Shown piece by piece: positions 53,822 through 62,400 of a stretch of DNA of 64,000 bases. Within the stretch, counting starts at the first letter, position 1. Every line of letters starts with the position of its first letter. Origin of the DNA: Mycobacterium sp. BK086 (GTDB taxonomy: Bacteria; Actinomycetota; Actinomycetes; Mycobacteriales; Mycobacteriaceae). The notes beneath the pieces were generated by a model. It did no database searches, was not told the DNA's origin, and saw nothing but the letters and a program-made list of their open reading frames with translations. The position numbers and the translations under genes were made by a program. The stretch lies in NCBI GenBank assembly GCA_004362315.1, contig SNWL01000010.1, forward strand, positions 297,491 to 361,490, in the 5' to 3' direction.

Positions 53822-53986
53822 GAGGTACCGATCCGATGTTCGCCATTCCCTCCTCTCCCGTCAGTGCGCGCGGCGGCCGTTGGGGCTGGCGGCCCCTCAG
53901 CTACGAGCGCTCCTCTTGGCCTTTTTGGTGTCTGCGCTAGCAGACCGGAATATTCACTGCGCGAATGTAATCGCGGTGATCTCGTC

Positions 53987-54454
53987 TCAACTTGAACGTT
54001 GGGCTAGGACGGTACGGTAGGAGAACGGGCGGACGGCCACGACGTAAGCCACAAATATGATCGGCGCGGCAAGTATCGGCAGTCGTGGCAGATCGAGCGG
54101 TAGTGATGCGACCGATACGGCGACGACGGTGAAGCACATGGCGGCAACCATTGCGGATCGGCCCACCGATCCGGCGGGGGTGCGCTCCGTATGCCGCACC
54201 ATCAAGTAGTAGGCCCCGCACAGGCCGACCAGTCCGGCCTGCAGTGGCGGCGCGTCGCTGAGCAGGACTGCGGCCGCGGCGAGCAAGACAGCAGCGGTGG
54301 CGGCGTGGCGCACTCCAGTACCTACCCCCACCGCGAGCGCGCAGGCGACGGCGACGACGAACGCGGCTCCGGCGGTGTCGATTCCCGCGGTTGCCGCCAT
54401 CACCAGCCCGATCGCGGTCGAGAGTAGATGGGCCGTGCGCCAGTTGCGCGTCAT
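53987..54454 (-). CDS. Small integral membrane protein of the MoxR/DUF58 operon
   Basis: From ATG 54454 the protein has 155 residues and about four hydrophobic helices (STAIGLVMAATAG, AAFVVAVACALAVGVG, AATAAVLLAAAAVLL, MVAAMCFTVVAVSVASL, AAPIIFVAYVVAV). Its start overlaps the DUF58 stop (ATGA). It is the last gene of the operon. I do not recognise a named family. Confidence 0.75.
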   Translation of the reverse strand: MTRNWRTAHLLSTAIGLVMAATAGIDTAGAAFVVAVACALAVGVGTGVRHAATAAVLLAAAAVLLSDAPPLQAGLVGLCGAYYLMVRHTERTPAGSVGRSAMVAAMCFTVVAVSVASLPLDLPRLPILAAPIIFVAYVVAVRPFSYRTVLAQRSS

Positions 54455-55704
54455 CGCGACCGTTGCCGCGGGCGTCGATGTTGTGGTACGAGCGCCATGG
54501 CCTGATCGAGTGTGTGTTCTGGACCCCAGGACACCACGTCCACGCCGAGGGTGCTCATGTTGCGGTGCATGAATGATCGCTGTAGCGACCACATCCGGTC
54601 GACTAACGGGTCGTCGTGTTCGCCAGTGAAAGGAGTTCCGACAAGCATGTCGATTGCCACGACGGAATGCCCACGCTTGCGCAGATCGATCAGTGCAAGG
54701 GCGAAATCGGTCTCCAGCAGAGTGGAGAACGCGATGACGATCGCGCCGGCCGGGACCGATCCGGGCGGAACCAGTGTGCTGGTGCCGGTTTCAGGTCCGC
54801 TGCCCGTCGCGTCGAGAATGGTGTCGACGATTCGATAGAACTGGGCCTTGCCCATGTCGGCGCCCAGCCATTGGGTCCGGCGGTTGCCGAGAGCGACGAT
54901 GCCGGCGCGGTCCCCTTGGCGCAGGGCGGTCTGCGTTACTTGCACAGCGCCGCGTGCCATCCGGTCGGTGGCCTCGGTGGCAGGACCGAGAGGCTGGGCG
55001 TGGCTGTCGATCAGCACCACTACGTCCGCTGCCCGGTCGGTCAACCGTTCGGTCACGTGCAGTGTGCGACGTCGCGCGCTGACCGGCCAATTCACGGTGC
55101 GGAGTTGGTCACCTGGTACGTAGGCGCGGATATCGGCGAACTCCACACCGGGACCGACGCGACGGGTGAGGTGGGTGCCCAGACGATCAGGCAGCTCAAC
55201 GTTGGGCAGGCCGGTGGCGTGCGGGGGCGCGATGGGAAACACGCAGCAGTCCGCAACCTCGACGGTCGCAGTTCCGCGCAGTAGCCCACCGGCAGCGCTG
55301 ACCTCGACGTGGGCTCGTACTACATATCGTCCCCACCGCAGTGCCGATACGGCGATCGTTTGGCGATCCTCGGCGTACTCGACGATCTCGACTTCCAATC
55401 CAGTTGTCGCCGAAACCGTCAGTGTGGCAGCAGCTTCCGACTCGACCGATACGGCGAGTCGGGCTTGCTCGGATTCGAAGAAGTATTGTCGGTCCGCTGA
55501 ACTGTGAACTCGTAGGGTGGGCTTGTCGGACTGCCAGTAGATCGAGCACAGCATGCCGAGCAACGGCGCGGAGACGATGATCAGTTGCCAGCGGCCGCTG
55601 AACGCAGCTGCCGCCAGAATCACTGCCGCGCAGGTCGCTACCGCGAGAGTCAACGACGATGCGCGCCATACAGGCGCCACGTCGATCTCTCGGGTTTCGT
55701 TCAC
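54451..55704 (-). CDS. DUF58 domain membrane protein
   Basis: The 417-residue protein starts at GTG 55704, overlapping the MoxR stop by GTGA. Two N-terminal helices (about 14-48) precede a beta-rich domain and the DUF58 block GVEFADIRAYVPGD with LRTVNWPVSARRR. A vWA-like part follows (VVVLIDSHAQPLG). DUF58 proteins work with MoxR AAA ATPases, probably in assembly or metal insertion of a partner complex. Confidence 0.88.
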   Translation of the reverse strand: MNETREIDVAPVWRASSLTLAVATCAAVILAAAAFSGRWQLIIVSAPLLGMLCSIYWQSDKPTLRVHSSADRQYFFESEQARLAVSVESEAAATLTVSATTGLEVEIVEYAEDRQTIAVSALRWGRYVVRAHVEVSAAGGLLRGTATVEVADCCVFPIAPPHATGLPNVELPDRLGTHLTRRVGPGVEFADIRAYVPGDQLRTVNWPVSARRRTLHVTERLTDRAADVVVLIDSHAQPLGPATEATDRMARGAVQVTQTALRQGDRAGIVALGNRRTQWLGADMGKAQFYRIVDTILDATGSGPETGTSTLVPPGSVPAGAIVIAFSTLLETDFALALIDLRKRGHSVVAIDMLVGTPFTGEHDDPLVDRMWSLQRSFMHRNMSTLGVDVVSWGPEHTLDQAMALVPQHRRPRQRSR

Positions 55705-56666
55705 CCCGCACCCCGCGCCGGCGGGACAGGCATCCGGTCGAGCAATTCGGCCAGCACGTCGCCGGCCTGGATACGTCGCACCCACATCTCCGGGCGCAGG
55801 ATGATGCGGTGCGCCATCGCCGACACGGCAAGCGCTTTGACGTCCTCGGGGATTACGTGCTCGCGACCGCGCAGCAGAGCGTGGGCCCGGGCAAGTTGTA
55901 CCAGGTCGAGTTCGGCGCGCGGGCTGGCCCCGACGGCGACCTGAGGATGGTGGCGGGTGGCGTCGGCCAGCGAGATCACATAGTCGAGCACACCGTCGTC
56001 CACTGTGATCTGTTCAACCGATTCCTGCATGGCCAAAAGCTGAAGCCTGTCAACGACTGGACGTAGGTGTGGTTCGGCGGAGCCGCGGTCGAGGCGGCGA
56101 CGCAACATCGACCGTTCTTCGGGTTTGGACAGGTAATGCAGTTCGAGGCGAATCGCAAAGCGGTCCAGTTGAGCTTCCGGCAGTGCGTAGGTGCCCTCGT
56201 ACTCGATAGGATTCTCGGTCGCCAGCACGATGAACGGGTCCGGCAGCGGATGCGTGGTTCGGTCGATGCTGACCTGCCGCTCGGCCATGGCCTCCAGCAG
56301 GGCAGCCTGCGCCTTAGGAGGTGTCCGATTGATCTCGTCAGCCAGCAGCAGGTTGGTGAAAACGGGGCCTTGGCGGAATTCGAAGCGGCCCGACTGCATG
56401 TCGTAGATGGTCGAGCCAAGTAGATCAGCCGGCAGCAGATCCGGGGTGAACTGCACACGGGTGAAGTCCAACCCCAGCGTCGCTGCGAACGACCGCGCAA
56501 TCAACGTCTTGCCCAAGCCCGGGAGATCCTCGATGAGCACGTGCCCCCGCGCGAGCACAGTCGTCAGAATCTGGGTCAGCGCCTCGCGTTTGCCCACCAC
56601 GGCGCGACCAATCTCGTCCAGGACTGCGTCGCAGAGGTTGGCGGTCGTCGAAACCGACAGGGTCAC
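55701..56666 (-). CDS. moxR: MoxR-type AAA ATPase
   Basis: The 321-residue protein has Walker A DLPGLGKT (47-54), Walker B LLLADEINR (about 106-114), sensor-1 FIVLATENP and arginine finger LDRFAIRL. It belongs to the MoxR family, which acts as a chaperone with DUF58/vWA partners. The start is GTG 56666, overlapping the upstream stop by GTGA. It lies between the 163-residue hypothetical and DUF58 in a tightly overlapped operon. Confidence 0.9.
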   Translation of the reverse strand: MTLSVSTTANLCDAVLDEIGRAVVGKREALTQILTTVLARGHVLIEDLPGLGKTLIARSFAATLGLDFTRVQFTPDLLPADLLGSTIYDMQSGRFEFRQGPVFTNLLLADEINRTPPKAQAALLEAMAERQVSIDRTTHPLPDPFIVLATENPIEYEGTYALPEAQLDRFAIRLELHYLSKPEERSMLRRRLDRGSAEPHLRPVVDRLQLLAMQESVEQITVDDGVLDYVISLADATRHHPQVAVGASPRAELDLVQLARAHALLRGREHVIPEDVKALAVSAMAHRIILRPEMWVRRIQAGDVLAELLDRMPVPPARGAG

Positions 56667-57154
56667 AGGCGCTCCAGACGTTCGATGATGTCGATGAACA
56701 CCTTTCGACCCGGCCCCTGTTCCCGGCCACCGGTGCGTGAAATGTTCTCAGGGTCAACCCATTGCCACAGCTCATCGCCGAACAAGATTCGGCCAGTGGT
56801 CGCAAACGCCACTGGGTTTCTGATCCGCGGTTGCCTGGTGGCGATTTCGAACTGCCGGGCCAGCGTGGGCCGAAGCCGCCGATCCCAATCCGCCCGCGTG
56901 GAGTCTGACCACGCGATCTGGGACTGAGTCCGCTCGACCCAGCGACTGATCGTCGATCCGGTCTCATCGGCCCCGCCGTCGGCTTGCACAGGTTTTGGCC
57001 GACGGCCCAGCGACCATCGGACGGCTATGAGCGCGATCGCCAATGCGGCACCTGAAAACCACGACATCGCATGGCGGTCGGGCATCACCAGCGATACCGC
57101 CTCTGCGGCCAGCACGCCACAAACCCCGATTCCACCCACCGCCAACATCCTCAT
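56663..57154 (-). CDS. Membrane hypothetical protein upstream of MoxR
   Basis: The 163-residue protein has two N-terminal helices (about 3-24 and 30-46) and a cytoplasmic C-terminus with LRPTLARQFEIATRQPR, ILFGDELWQWVDP and GPGRKVFIDIIERLERL, a pattern I associate with mycobacterial MoxR operons. It overlaps the MoxR start, so it is part of the same complex or pathway. No catalytic motif is visible. Confidence 0.78.
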   Translation of the reverse strand: MRMLAVGGIGVCGVLAAEAVSLVMPDRHAMSWFSGAALAIALIAVRWSLGRRPKPVQADGGADETGSTISRWVERTQSQIAWSDSTRADWDRRLRPTLARQFEIATRQPRIRNPVAFATTGRILFGDELWQWVDPENISRTGGREQGPGRKVFIDIIERLERL

Positions 57155-57279
57155 CGCGCACGCATCAGCCCGCAGGGCAACCGTCGCGCCGTCTGCAGCA
57201 AATCGTCACAAACGCCTCCGATCAAGACGACGAACAGCACGACCGCGACGCAAACTGGCGCCATGTCGATCGCTGGCAT
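57151..57279 (-). CDS. 42-residue membrane micropeptide heading the MoxR operon
   Basis: The ORF from ATG 57279 encodes a short basic-ended protein with one helix (MAPVCVAVVLFVVLIGGVCD). Its stop overlaps the next gene's start (ATGA), the same junction used elsewhere in this operon. That supports translation. The ribosome site is weak, and it could be the remnant of a larger gene. Confidence 0.4.
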   Translation of the reverse strand: MPAIDMAPVCVAVVLFVVLIGGVCDDLLQTARRLPCGLMRAR

Positions 57280-57635
57280 CAATGACCCGCCGCTCGGCTA
57301 TCGCCCACCGCCCCTCATCGACCGCTAGTTCGACTGACATTCTCGCCTGCCCGGTACGGGCTGCATAGGCATATCTAGTGACGCGGTTGCTGCCGATCAC
57401 GACCAGCCAGGGAAATTGGCGAGTGTCGTGGTCAGTCGCGCTCTCATCTCCATGGCGCTTGGCGGCTTTGTTGCGAACGAAATCACGGTGCCGCACCCAC
57501 AACCCCGCAGTGCTCGAGCAGGCCCCGAGACCGCCGAGGCGGGCACCGCCGACCCGCCTCAGGCGCCTGGAGATTTGTGGCAGCGCCATGTTAATGTGGC
57601 AGTCATCTGTCATCTGTCGAGGAGGCGTCGCTAGG

Positions 57636-57821
57636 GTGACAATCGTCCAGCACGCACCGGCCGAACCGCGAAACCCTCAGGCCGCAAGGGAAGCGATGAG
57701 CGCGGGTATAGCCGCCCCGCGCGCGCTTCCCACCGTGCCGAGCAGTCTTACCTCGGCGCTGTCTTCTGCGGGTAGCCGCTGGATATCAAATCGACTCTTC
57801 TTCAGACGGCTGACACGATGA
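57636..57821 (+). CDS. Small hypothetical protein, first of a possible three-gene set
   Basis: GTG 57636 is preceded by GAGGAGG at good spacing, and the 61-residue frame ends in an ATGA overlap with the next ORF. The sequence is Ala/Ser/Arg-rich with no family match that I can see. The good ribosome site and the overlap are the main evidence. Confidence 0.4.
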   Translation: MTIVQHAPAEPRNPQAAREAMSAGIAAPRALPTVPSSLTSALSSAGSRWISNRLFFRRLTR

Positions 57822-58141
57822 GTCGCCGTCCAAGTCACCGAAGTTCGGCGTATTTGGGCTTCACAGTCGAGTATGCAATTTCCCTTGAACAGTGTCCTTT
57901 TGGTCTCCTGCAGATACTTGGAAGTTGGCTCACCCTGATTAGCTATGTCGATCCGGGCACCGCTCTCGACCTTATGACGACCTGCGACCTGATCGTTCGT
58001 AAACGGTTGACGGGCGAAGTTGTCTACCGGCACGGCCCGTATTGTTACAGCGACGGACAACGTCTTGCCGCAGAGGCACATTCGCTGATCAGAAACGTGG
58101 GGATCGAGGAGTTTTTGGCAACTGCAGACGGGCGCTGCTAA
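57818..58141 (+). CDS. Small hypothetical protein
   Basis: The 107-residue frame has a hydrophobic middle (FGLLQILGSWLTLISYV) and several Cys. Codon usage is less GC-rich at third positions than in neighbours, which suggests transfer or weak selection. It overlaps the ORF before it and lies 4 bp from the next. Family unknown. Confidence 0.42.
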   Translation: MSRRPSHRSSAYLGFTVEYAISLEQCPFGLLQILGSWLTLISYVDPGTALDLMTTCDLIVRKRLTGEVVYRHGPYCYSDGQRLAAEAHSLIRNVGIEEFLATADGRC

Positions 58142-58145
58142 GACC

Positions 58146-58385
58146 ATGCCGAGCACTAGAGCCTTGCACGAGTTGCGCGAGACGTTTCAACGGAATCTGA
58201 TCGCGGCGGTCGCGGACGGCAGAGTTCCTACGAGAAACTCCGGGCTTGGTCCCCACACCGTCTCGGCGATCGAGGCCATTGCAAATGACCATCCCGAAGC
58301 TCGGGTAGAGCTCATTACCAAGGCCTACGACACCTTCTCCGACGAGCACATCAGTGAGCGAGCATCGCGATGCCGGTTGCGTTGA
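58146..58385 (+). CDS. Small hypothetical protein
   Basis: The 79-residue frame is predicted mainly helical (ALHELRETFQRNLIAAVADG, then SAIEAIANDHPEARVELITK). It starts 4 bp after the previous stop. A helical hairpin-like small protein could be an antitoxin or adaptor, but I see no recognisable family. Confidence 0.42.
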   Translation: MPSTRALHELRETFQRNLIAAVADGRVPTRNSGLGPHTVSAIEAIANDHPEARVELITKAYDTFSDEHISERASRCRLR

Positions 58386-58738
58386 TGGCCTTCGGCTCAC
58401 GAGGACGGTCCGGGATCCCACAATCCCTGAGCGGCCGGACACCGGCATGGATGCGCGTGAGCATCGTCTTCGCCCATCTTCGGGGCCAAGTCGGCCAGCT
58501 CGGCACGATGAACGATTTGAGCCACGCACATTGATCGAACCCACCAGCCCACCCAAACTCCGTCGGTCAGACCCGGATCGCCGGGTTGTCGGTGGCGATG
58601 ACCAGATTCCGACGTGGAGCCACGCACGCCTACGACGTCTGGTGAACCGTCCGATTCGATGTCATTGCGGTGCCACAATGTGCAGCTTCAGTAACGCTAT
58701 TGCCGATGATTCAACAACCAGCTATTCAGGAGGCGGAC
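58386..58738. other. Intergenic region before the amidohydrolase operon
   Basis: No supported gene. The promoter of the amidohydrolase/acyl-CoA dehydrogenase operon should lie here, but I cannot place a convincing -10. Confidence 0.45.
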
Positions 58739-59932
58739 ATGCCATCCCGCGAGCTTTCCTTCCCGGTGTTCGATGCCGACAACCACTTCTATGAGACCAA
58801 AGAAGCTCTGACGAAGTTCCTGCCGGACAACCGCAAACGGGCGATTGAATACGTGGACGTGGGCGGCCGCACCAAGATCATGGTGCGCAACCAGGTCAGC
58901 GACTACATTCCGAACCCGACGTTCGACGTCGTCGCGCGGCCAGGCGCTCAGGAGGAGTACTTCCGGCACGGAAGCGGCGGCAAGTCGTATCGCGAGGTCA
59001 TGGGCAAGCCGATGGCGTCGATCCCTGCCTTCCGTGAGCCCGCGCCTCGGCTCGAGGCCATGGACGAACTGGGCCTCGATTACACGTTGATGTTCCCGAC
59101 CCTGGCCAGCCTGGTTGAGGAACGCATGAAGGACGATCCCGAACTCATCCATGACGTCATCCACGCCCTGAACGAATGGATGTATGAAACCTGGCAGTTC
59201 AACTACCACGACCGCATTTTCTCGACACCGGTGATCACGTTGCCCATCGTCGATCGCGCACTCGAGGAATTGGAATGGTGTCTGCAGCGCGGCGCGAAAA
59301 CCGTTCTGGTGCGTCCGGCGCCCGTCCCTGGCTACCGCGGCACCCGGTCGTTCGGACTGCCCGAGTTCGACCCGTTCTGGGCGGCGTGTGTCAACGCCGG
59401 CATCCCGGTGGCCATGCACGCCTCCGACAGCGGCTATGCGGAGTTCCTCAACATATGGGAACCTGGCGACGAATTCCTGCCGTTTAAGCCGACATCGTTC
59501 CGGATGGTCGCGATGGGCAAGCGCCCGATCGAGGATTCCATGGCCGCGCTGGTCTGCCATGGCGCGCTCACCCGCAACCCCGACCTGCGGGTGCTGTCGA
59601 TCGAGAATGGCGCGGACTGGGTTCCGCACCTGTTCAAACAGTTCACAAACTCTTTTGCAAAGATGCCTGATGAGTTCCCCGAGGATCCGATCGCGGCATT
59701 CAAACGGTGCGTGTACGTTGCCCCGTTCTGGGAGGACCACTTCAAGGATATGGCGGATTTGGTCGGGATCGACCGGGTCATCTTCGGTTCCGACTGGCCA
59801 CATCCTGAAGGCCTGCGTGATCCGCTCAGTCTGGTGGACGAACTCAGCGATCTGGACGAGGAGGGTAAGCGGAAGATAATGGGCGGCAATATGATCGATC
59901 TGTTCAAGATTCGCACCGCGGTATCAGTATGA
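58739..59932 (+). CDS. Amidohydrolase_2 family protein
   Basis: From ATG 58739 (AGGAGG upstream) the protein has 397 residues. Family blocks are FPVFDADNHFYET (metal-site strand), MDELGLDYTLMFPTLASLVE, NAGIPVAMHASD, LVCHGALTRNPDLRVLSIENG and VIFGSDWPHPEG. It is probably a hydrolase or decarboxylase in degradation of a ring or side chain. It is coupled by ATGA to the first acyl-CoA dehydrogenase. It resembles the one at 27662 in type but is a separate gene. Confidence 0.9.
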   Translation: MPSRELSFPVFDADNHFYETKEALTKFLPDNRKRAIEYVDVGGRTKIMVRNQVSDYIPNPTFDVVARPGAQEEYFRHGSGGKSYREVMGKPMASIPAFREPAPRLEAMDELGLDYTLMFPTLASLVEERMKDDPELIHDVIHALNEWMYETWQFNYHDRIFSTPVITLPIVDRALEELEWCLQRGAKTVLVRPAPVPGYRGTRSFGLPEFDPFWAACVNAGIPVAMHASDSGYAEFLNIWEPGDEFLPFKPTSFRMVAMGKRPIEDSMAALVCHGALTRNPDLRVLSIENGADWVPHLFKQFTNSFAKMPDEFPEDPIAAFKRCVYVAPFWEDHFKDMADLVGIDRVIFGSDWPHPEGLRDPLSLVDELSDLDEEGKRKIMGGNMIDLFKIRTAVSV

Positions 59933-61077
59933 CCGACCTTCAGGCAAACCAAGCATCGCCGGAGGTCGTGCTCTTCACTTCGACGGCTCAATCATTCCTC
60001 CAGAAAGAAGCGTCGCTGACCCGGGTGCGGGAGCTGCACGCCACCGGGAATTCCTTCGAAGCCGATTGGTGGCGAAGAGCCGCCGAGCTGGGCTGGACGA
60101 GCCTGCTTGTGCCCGAGGCACTCGGCGGTGGAAACGTGTCGGGTGATGGTGTCCGCGACTTGACGCTGGTCGCCGAGATCGCCGGCAGAACGGTGACCCC
60201 AGGACCGCTGCATTCGGTCAGCACCGTGCTCGCCGGTCTGGTGGAGGCGCCTGAGAACCATGAGGAAACCATCGAATCGTTGATCGAAGGGGATGTCGTT
60301 GCCACCTGGGCGGTATACGAGCCAGGCCAACCGTGGTCGCCGCACACCCCGGGCGTTACCGCAACGCCGACTGATTCCGGCTACCGTCTCGACGGAGTGA
60401 AGGATCGCGTGGAAATGGGCTCGGAGTGCGGCTTGTTCCTCGTGACAGCTCAGTCCGGCGGCACGACTCGCCAGTTCCTTGTCCCCGCTGACTGTACCGG
60501 GGTCCGTGTTGAAGCGCAGCGGTCGATCGACCTGGTGAAGCGTTATGCGCGAGTGAGTTTCGCGGGAGTCGAGATTGACAAGTCCGCAGTCGTCGGCTCA
60601 GCGCAGGAGACCGCCGAGGTGATCGCCCGCCAGAGCCAGATCGCACAGATTCTGCAATGTGCCGAGGTTATTGGGATCCTCGACACAGTGCTCAACTTCA
60701 CGATTCAGTGGGGCTTCGACCGGCATTCCTTCGGTCGCCCGTTAGGCTCGTATCAAGCCCTCAAACACAAGTACGCCGATCTGAAGATCTGGTTCGAGGC
60801 CTGCCGCGCGACCACCCGCGCCGCGATCGCCGCGGTTGCGACCCGCGATCCAGGAGCCCCACTCGCCGTCAGCGTGGCGAAATCCTATGTCGGCGAACGG
60901 GCTTCCGCGATGCTGCAGGACAGCGTGCAACTGCACGGAGGTATCGGGGTGACATGGGAGCATGATCTCCACGTCTTCCTGCGGCGGGTCACCCTGTACC
61001 GCTCCATGTTCGGCACTCCCGAGGAGCACAATCTCCGCGCCTACGCACTCACCAAGGAGCTGGAACCCGTCCTATGA
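59929..61077 (+). CDS. Acyl-CoA dehydrogenase, first of a pair
   Basis: The 382-residue protein has an ACAD fold: WWRRAAELGWTSLLVPEALG near the N-terminus, DRHSFGRPLGSYQALKHKYA in the C-terminal domain and HGGIGVTWEHDLHVFLRRVT near the end. The catalytic segment GTSEIQ/GTTEIxRN typical of single ACADs is absent, which is usual for one partner of an alpha2-beta2 pair. It overlaps both neighbours by four bases. Confidence 0.88.
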   Translation: MTDLQANQASPEVVLFTSTAQSFLQKEASLTRVRELHATGNSFEADWWRRAAELGWTSLLVPEALGGGNVSGDGVRDLTLVAEIAGRTVTPGPLHSVSTVLAGLVEAPENHEETIESLIEGDVVATWAVYEPGQPWSPHTPGVTATPTDSGYRLDGVKDRVEMGSECGLFLVTAQSGGTTRQFLVPADCTGVRVEAQRSIDLVKRYARVSFAGVEIDKSAVVGSAQETAEVIARQSQIAQILQCAEVIGILDTVLNFTIQWGFDRHSFGRPLGSYQALKHKYADLKIWFEACRATTRAAIAAVATRDPGAPLAVSVAKSYVGERASAMLQDSVQLHGGIGVTWEHDLHVFLRRVTLYRSMFGTPEEHNLRAYALTKELEPVL

Positions 61078-62330
61078 CCGAGATGAAATCCGCCGCGTCG
61101 ACAACAGGCGAGTCGGTCGAGGACTTCGCCGCCCGGGCCCGAACATGGCTGGCCGACAATATGCCGCGCATCGACCCGGAAAGCCCCCCTGAACCCGATC
61201 GCGGCGAAGTGGGGCCGTGGCTACGCGCGCGCAAACTCCAGAAGACACTCTATGCGGGCGGATTCGCCGGTATCTGCTTCCCGCGTGAATACGGCGGCCT
61301 GGGCTTACCCATCGCCTACCAGAAGGCCTTCGACAACGAATCGATCAACTACGAGCTCCCGACCATTCTCAACACGCCGACGTTCACGATCTGCGCCGCG
61401 ACCATCCTTGACACTGGCACTGAAGAGCAGAAGCGGCAACATATTTCGGCCGTACTGCGCGGCGATGAGGTCCTCGTCCAACTGCTGTCGGAGCCCAGCG
61501 GCGGATCGGATCTGGCCGGCGTCATCACCCGCGCTGACCGCACGGACAAGGGCTGGGTGATCAACGGCGCAAAGACGTGGAGCACGAGTGCCTTCGCCGC
61601 GGACTATGGGCTACTACTCGCCCGCACAGACTGGAACGTGCCCAAACACGAGGGCCTGACGATGTTCTTGGTGCCGATGGACAGTGCGGGCATCACTATG
61701 AGGCGGATCAAGCAGATCAACGGATCCATCGAGTTCTGCGAAGAGTTCTTCGACAATGTCGAACTCGGCGACGATGCGGTGATGGGTCAGGTCAATCAGG
61801 GCTGGGCGGTGGCGTCTCAGCAGACGTATCACGAGCGCAGGGCCGTCGGCGGCGGATCGGAGTTCGCCAGCGGGTTAGGCGCTGAGGGCACGAGCGACAG
61901 GCCGGTCGACTTTGTCGCACTACTCGCGGCAACGGGGACCGCCGACAGCGAGCGGGTCTGCGAAATGGCCGGTCGAGCGGTGGTGCACCGAGTTGTACAG
62001 CAGCAGTTGGTCGACCACATCTACCAGGCGGTGTTGGACGGCTCCCTGCCGGCGGCGGCAGGATCGATCATTCGCATCACGCACGCGGAGACCCAACAGC
62101 TCGAACTCGATACCGCGTTGGCGATCACGGGCAGCGCGGGTGTGGTCGATGGCGGCGGTGACCTGATTCACCACGGCGAGCGTTACCTGTCACGGCAGGC
62201 GATCGCGCTCGGTGGGGGCACCACAGAAATTGCGCGCAACATCATCGCGGAGCGCGTTCTGGGCTTCCCCCGCGAATTCGCGGCCGACCGTGGTGTGCCG
62301 TTCAATCAAGTCAAGCGAACCAAGAGCTGA
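61074..62330 (+). CDS. Acyl-CoA dehydrogenase, second of a pair
   Basis: The 418-residue protein has the FAD and substrate segments (VLVQLLSEPSGGSDLAGVIT, VINGAKTWSTSAFAADYGLL) and ends with GGGTTEIARNIIAERVLGFP, which the upstream partner lacks. The complementary features suggest a heterotetramer like the mycobacterial FadE28-FadE29 type used on steroid-side-chain CoA esters. The substrate here is unknown. Confidence 0.9.
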   Translation: MTEMKSAASTTGESVEDFAARARTWLADNMPRIDPESPPEPDRGEVGPWLRARKLQKTLYAGGFAGICFPREYGGLGLPIAYQKAFDNESINYELPTILNTPTFTICAATILDTGTEEQKRQHISAVLRGDEVLVQLLSEPSGGSDLAGVITRADRTDKGWVINGAKTWSTSAFAADYGLLLARTDWNVPKHEGLTMFLVPMDSAGITMRRIKQINGSIEFCEEFFDNVELGDDAVMGQVNQGWAVASQQTYHERRAVGGGSEFASGLGAEGTSDRPVDFVALLAATGTADSERVCEMAGRAVVHRVVQQQLVDHIYQAVLDGSLPAAAGSIIRITHAETQQLELDTALAITGSAGVVDGGGDLIHHGERYLSRQAIALGGGTTEIARNIIAERVLGFPREFAADRGVPFNQVKRTKS

Positions 62331-62337
62331 GCCGCGG

Positions 62338-62350
62338 GGGGCGACGCCCC
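62338..62350. terminator. Hairpin between convergent genes
   Basis: GGGGCG and CGCCCC flank a single A. It lies in the 70-bp gap between the convergent acyl-CoA dehydrogenase and LLM genes and could stop transcription from either side. No U-tract follows, so its strength is uncertain. Confidence 0.35.
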
Positions 62351-62400
62351 ACAGCGTTCGCGGCGGCGTAGCCCGACCCCGCCGGTAACGACTACGGTTG

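Noticed and set aside
58697-59803. 368-residue minus-strand frame opposite the amidohydrolase
   Set aside because: The plus strand has conserved amidohydrolase blocks and a ribosome site; the minus frame has neither.
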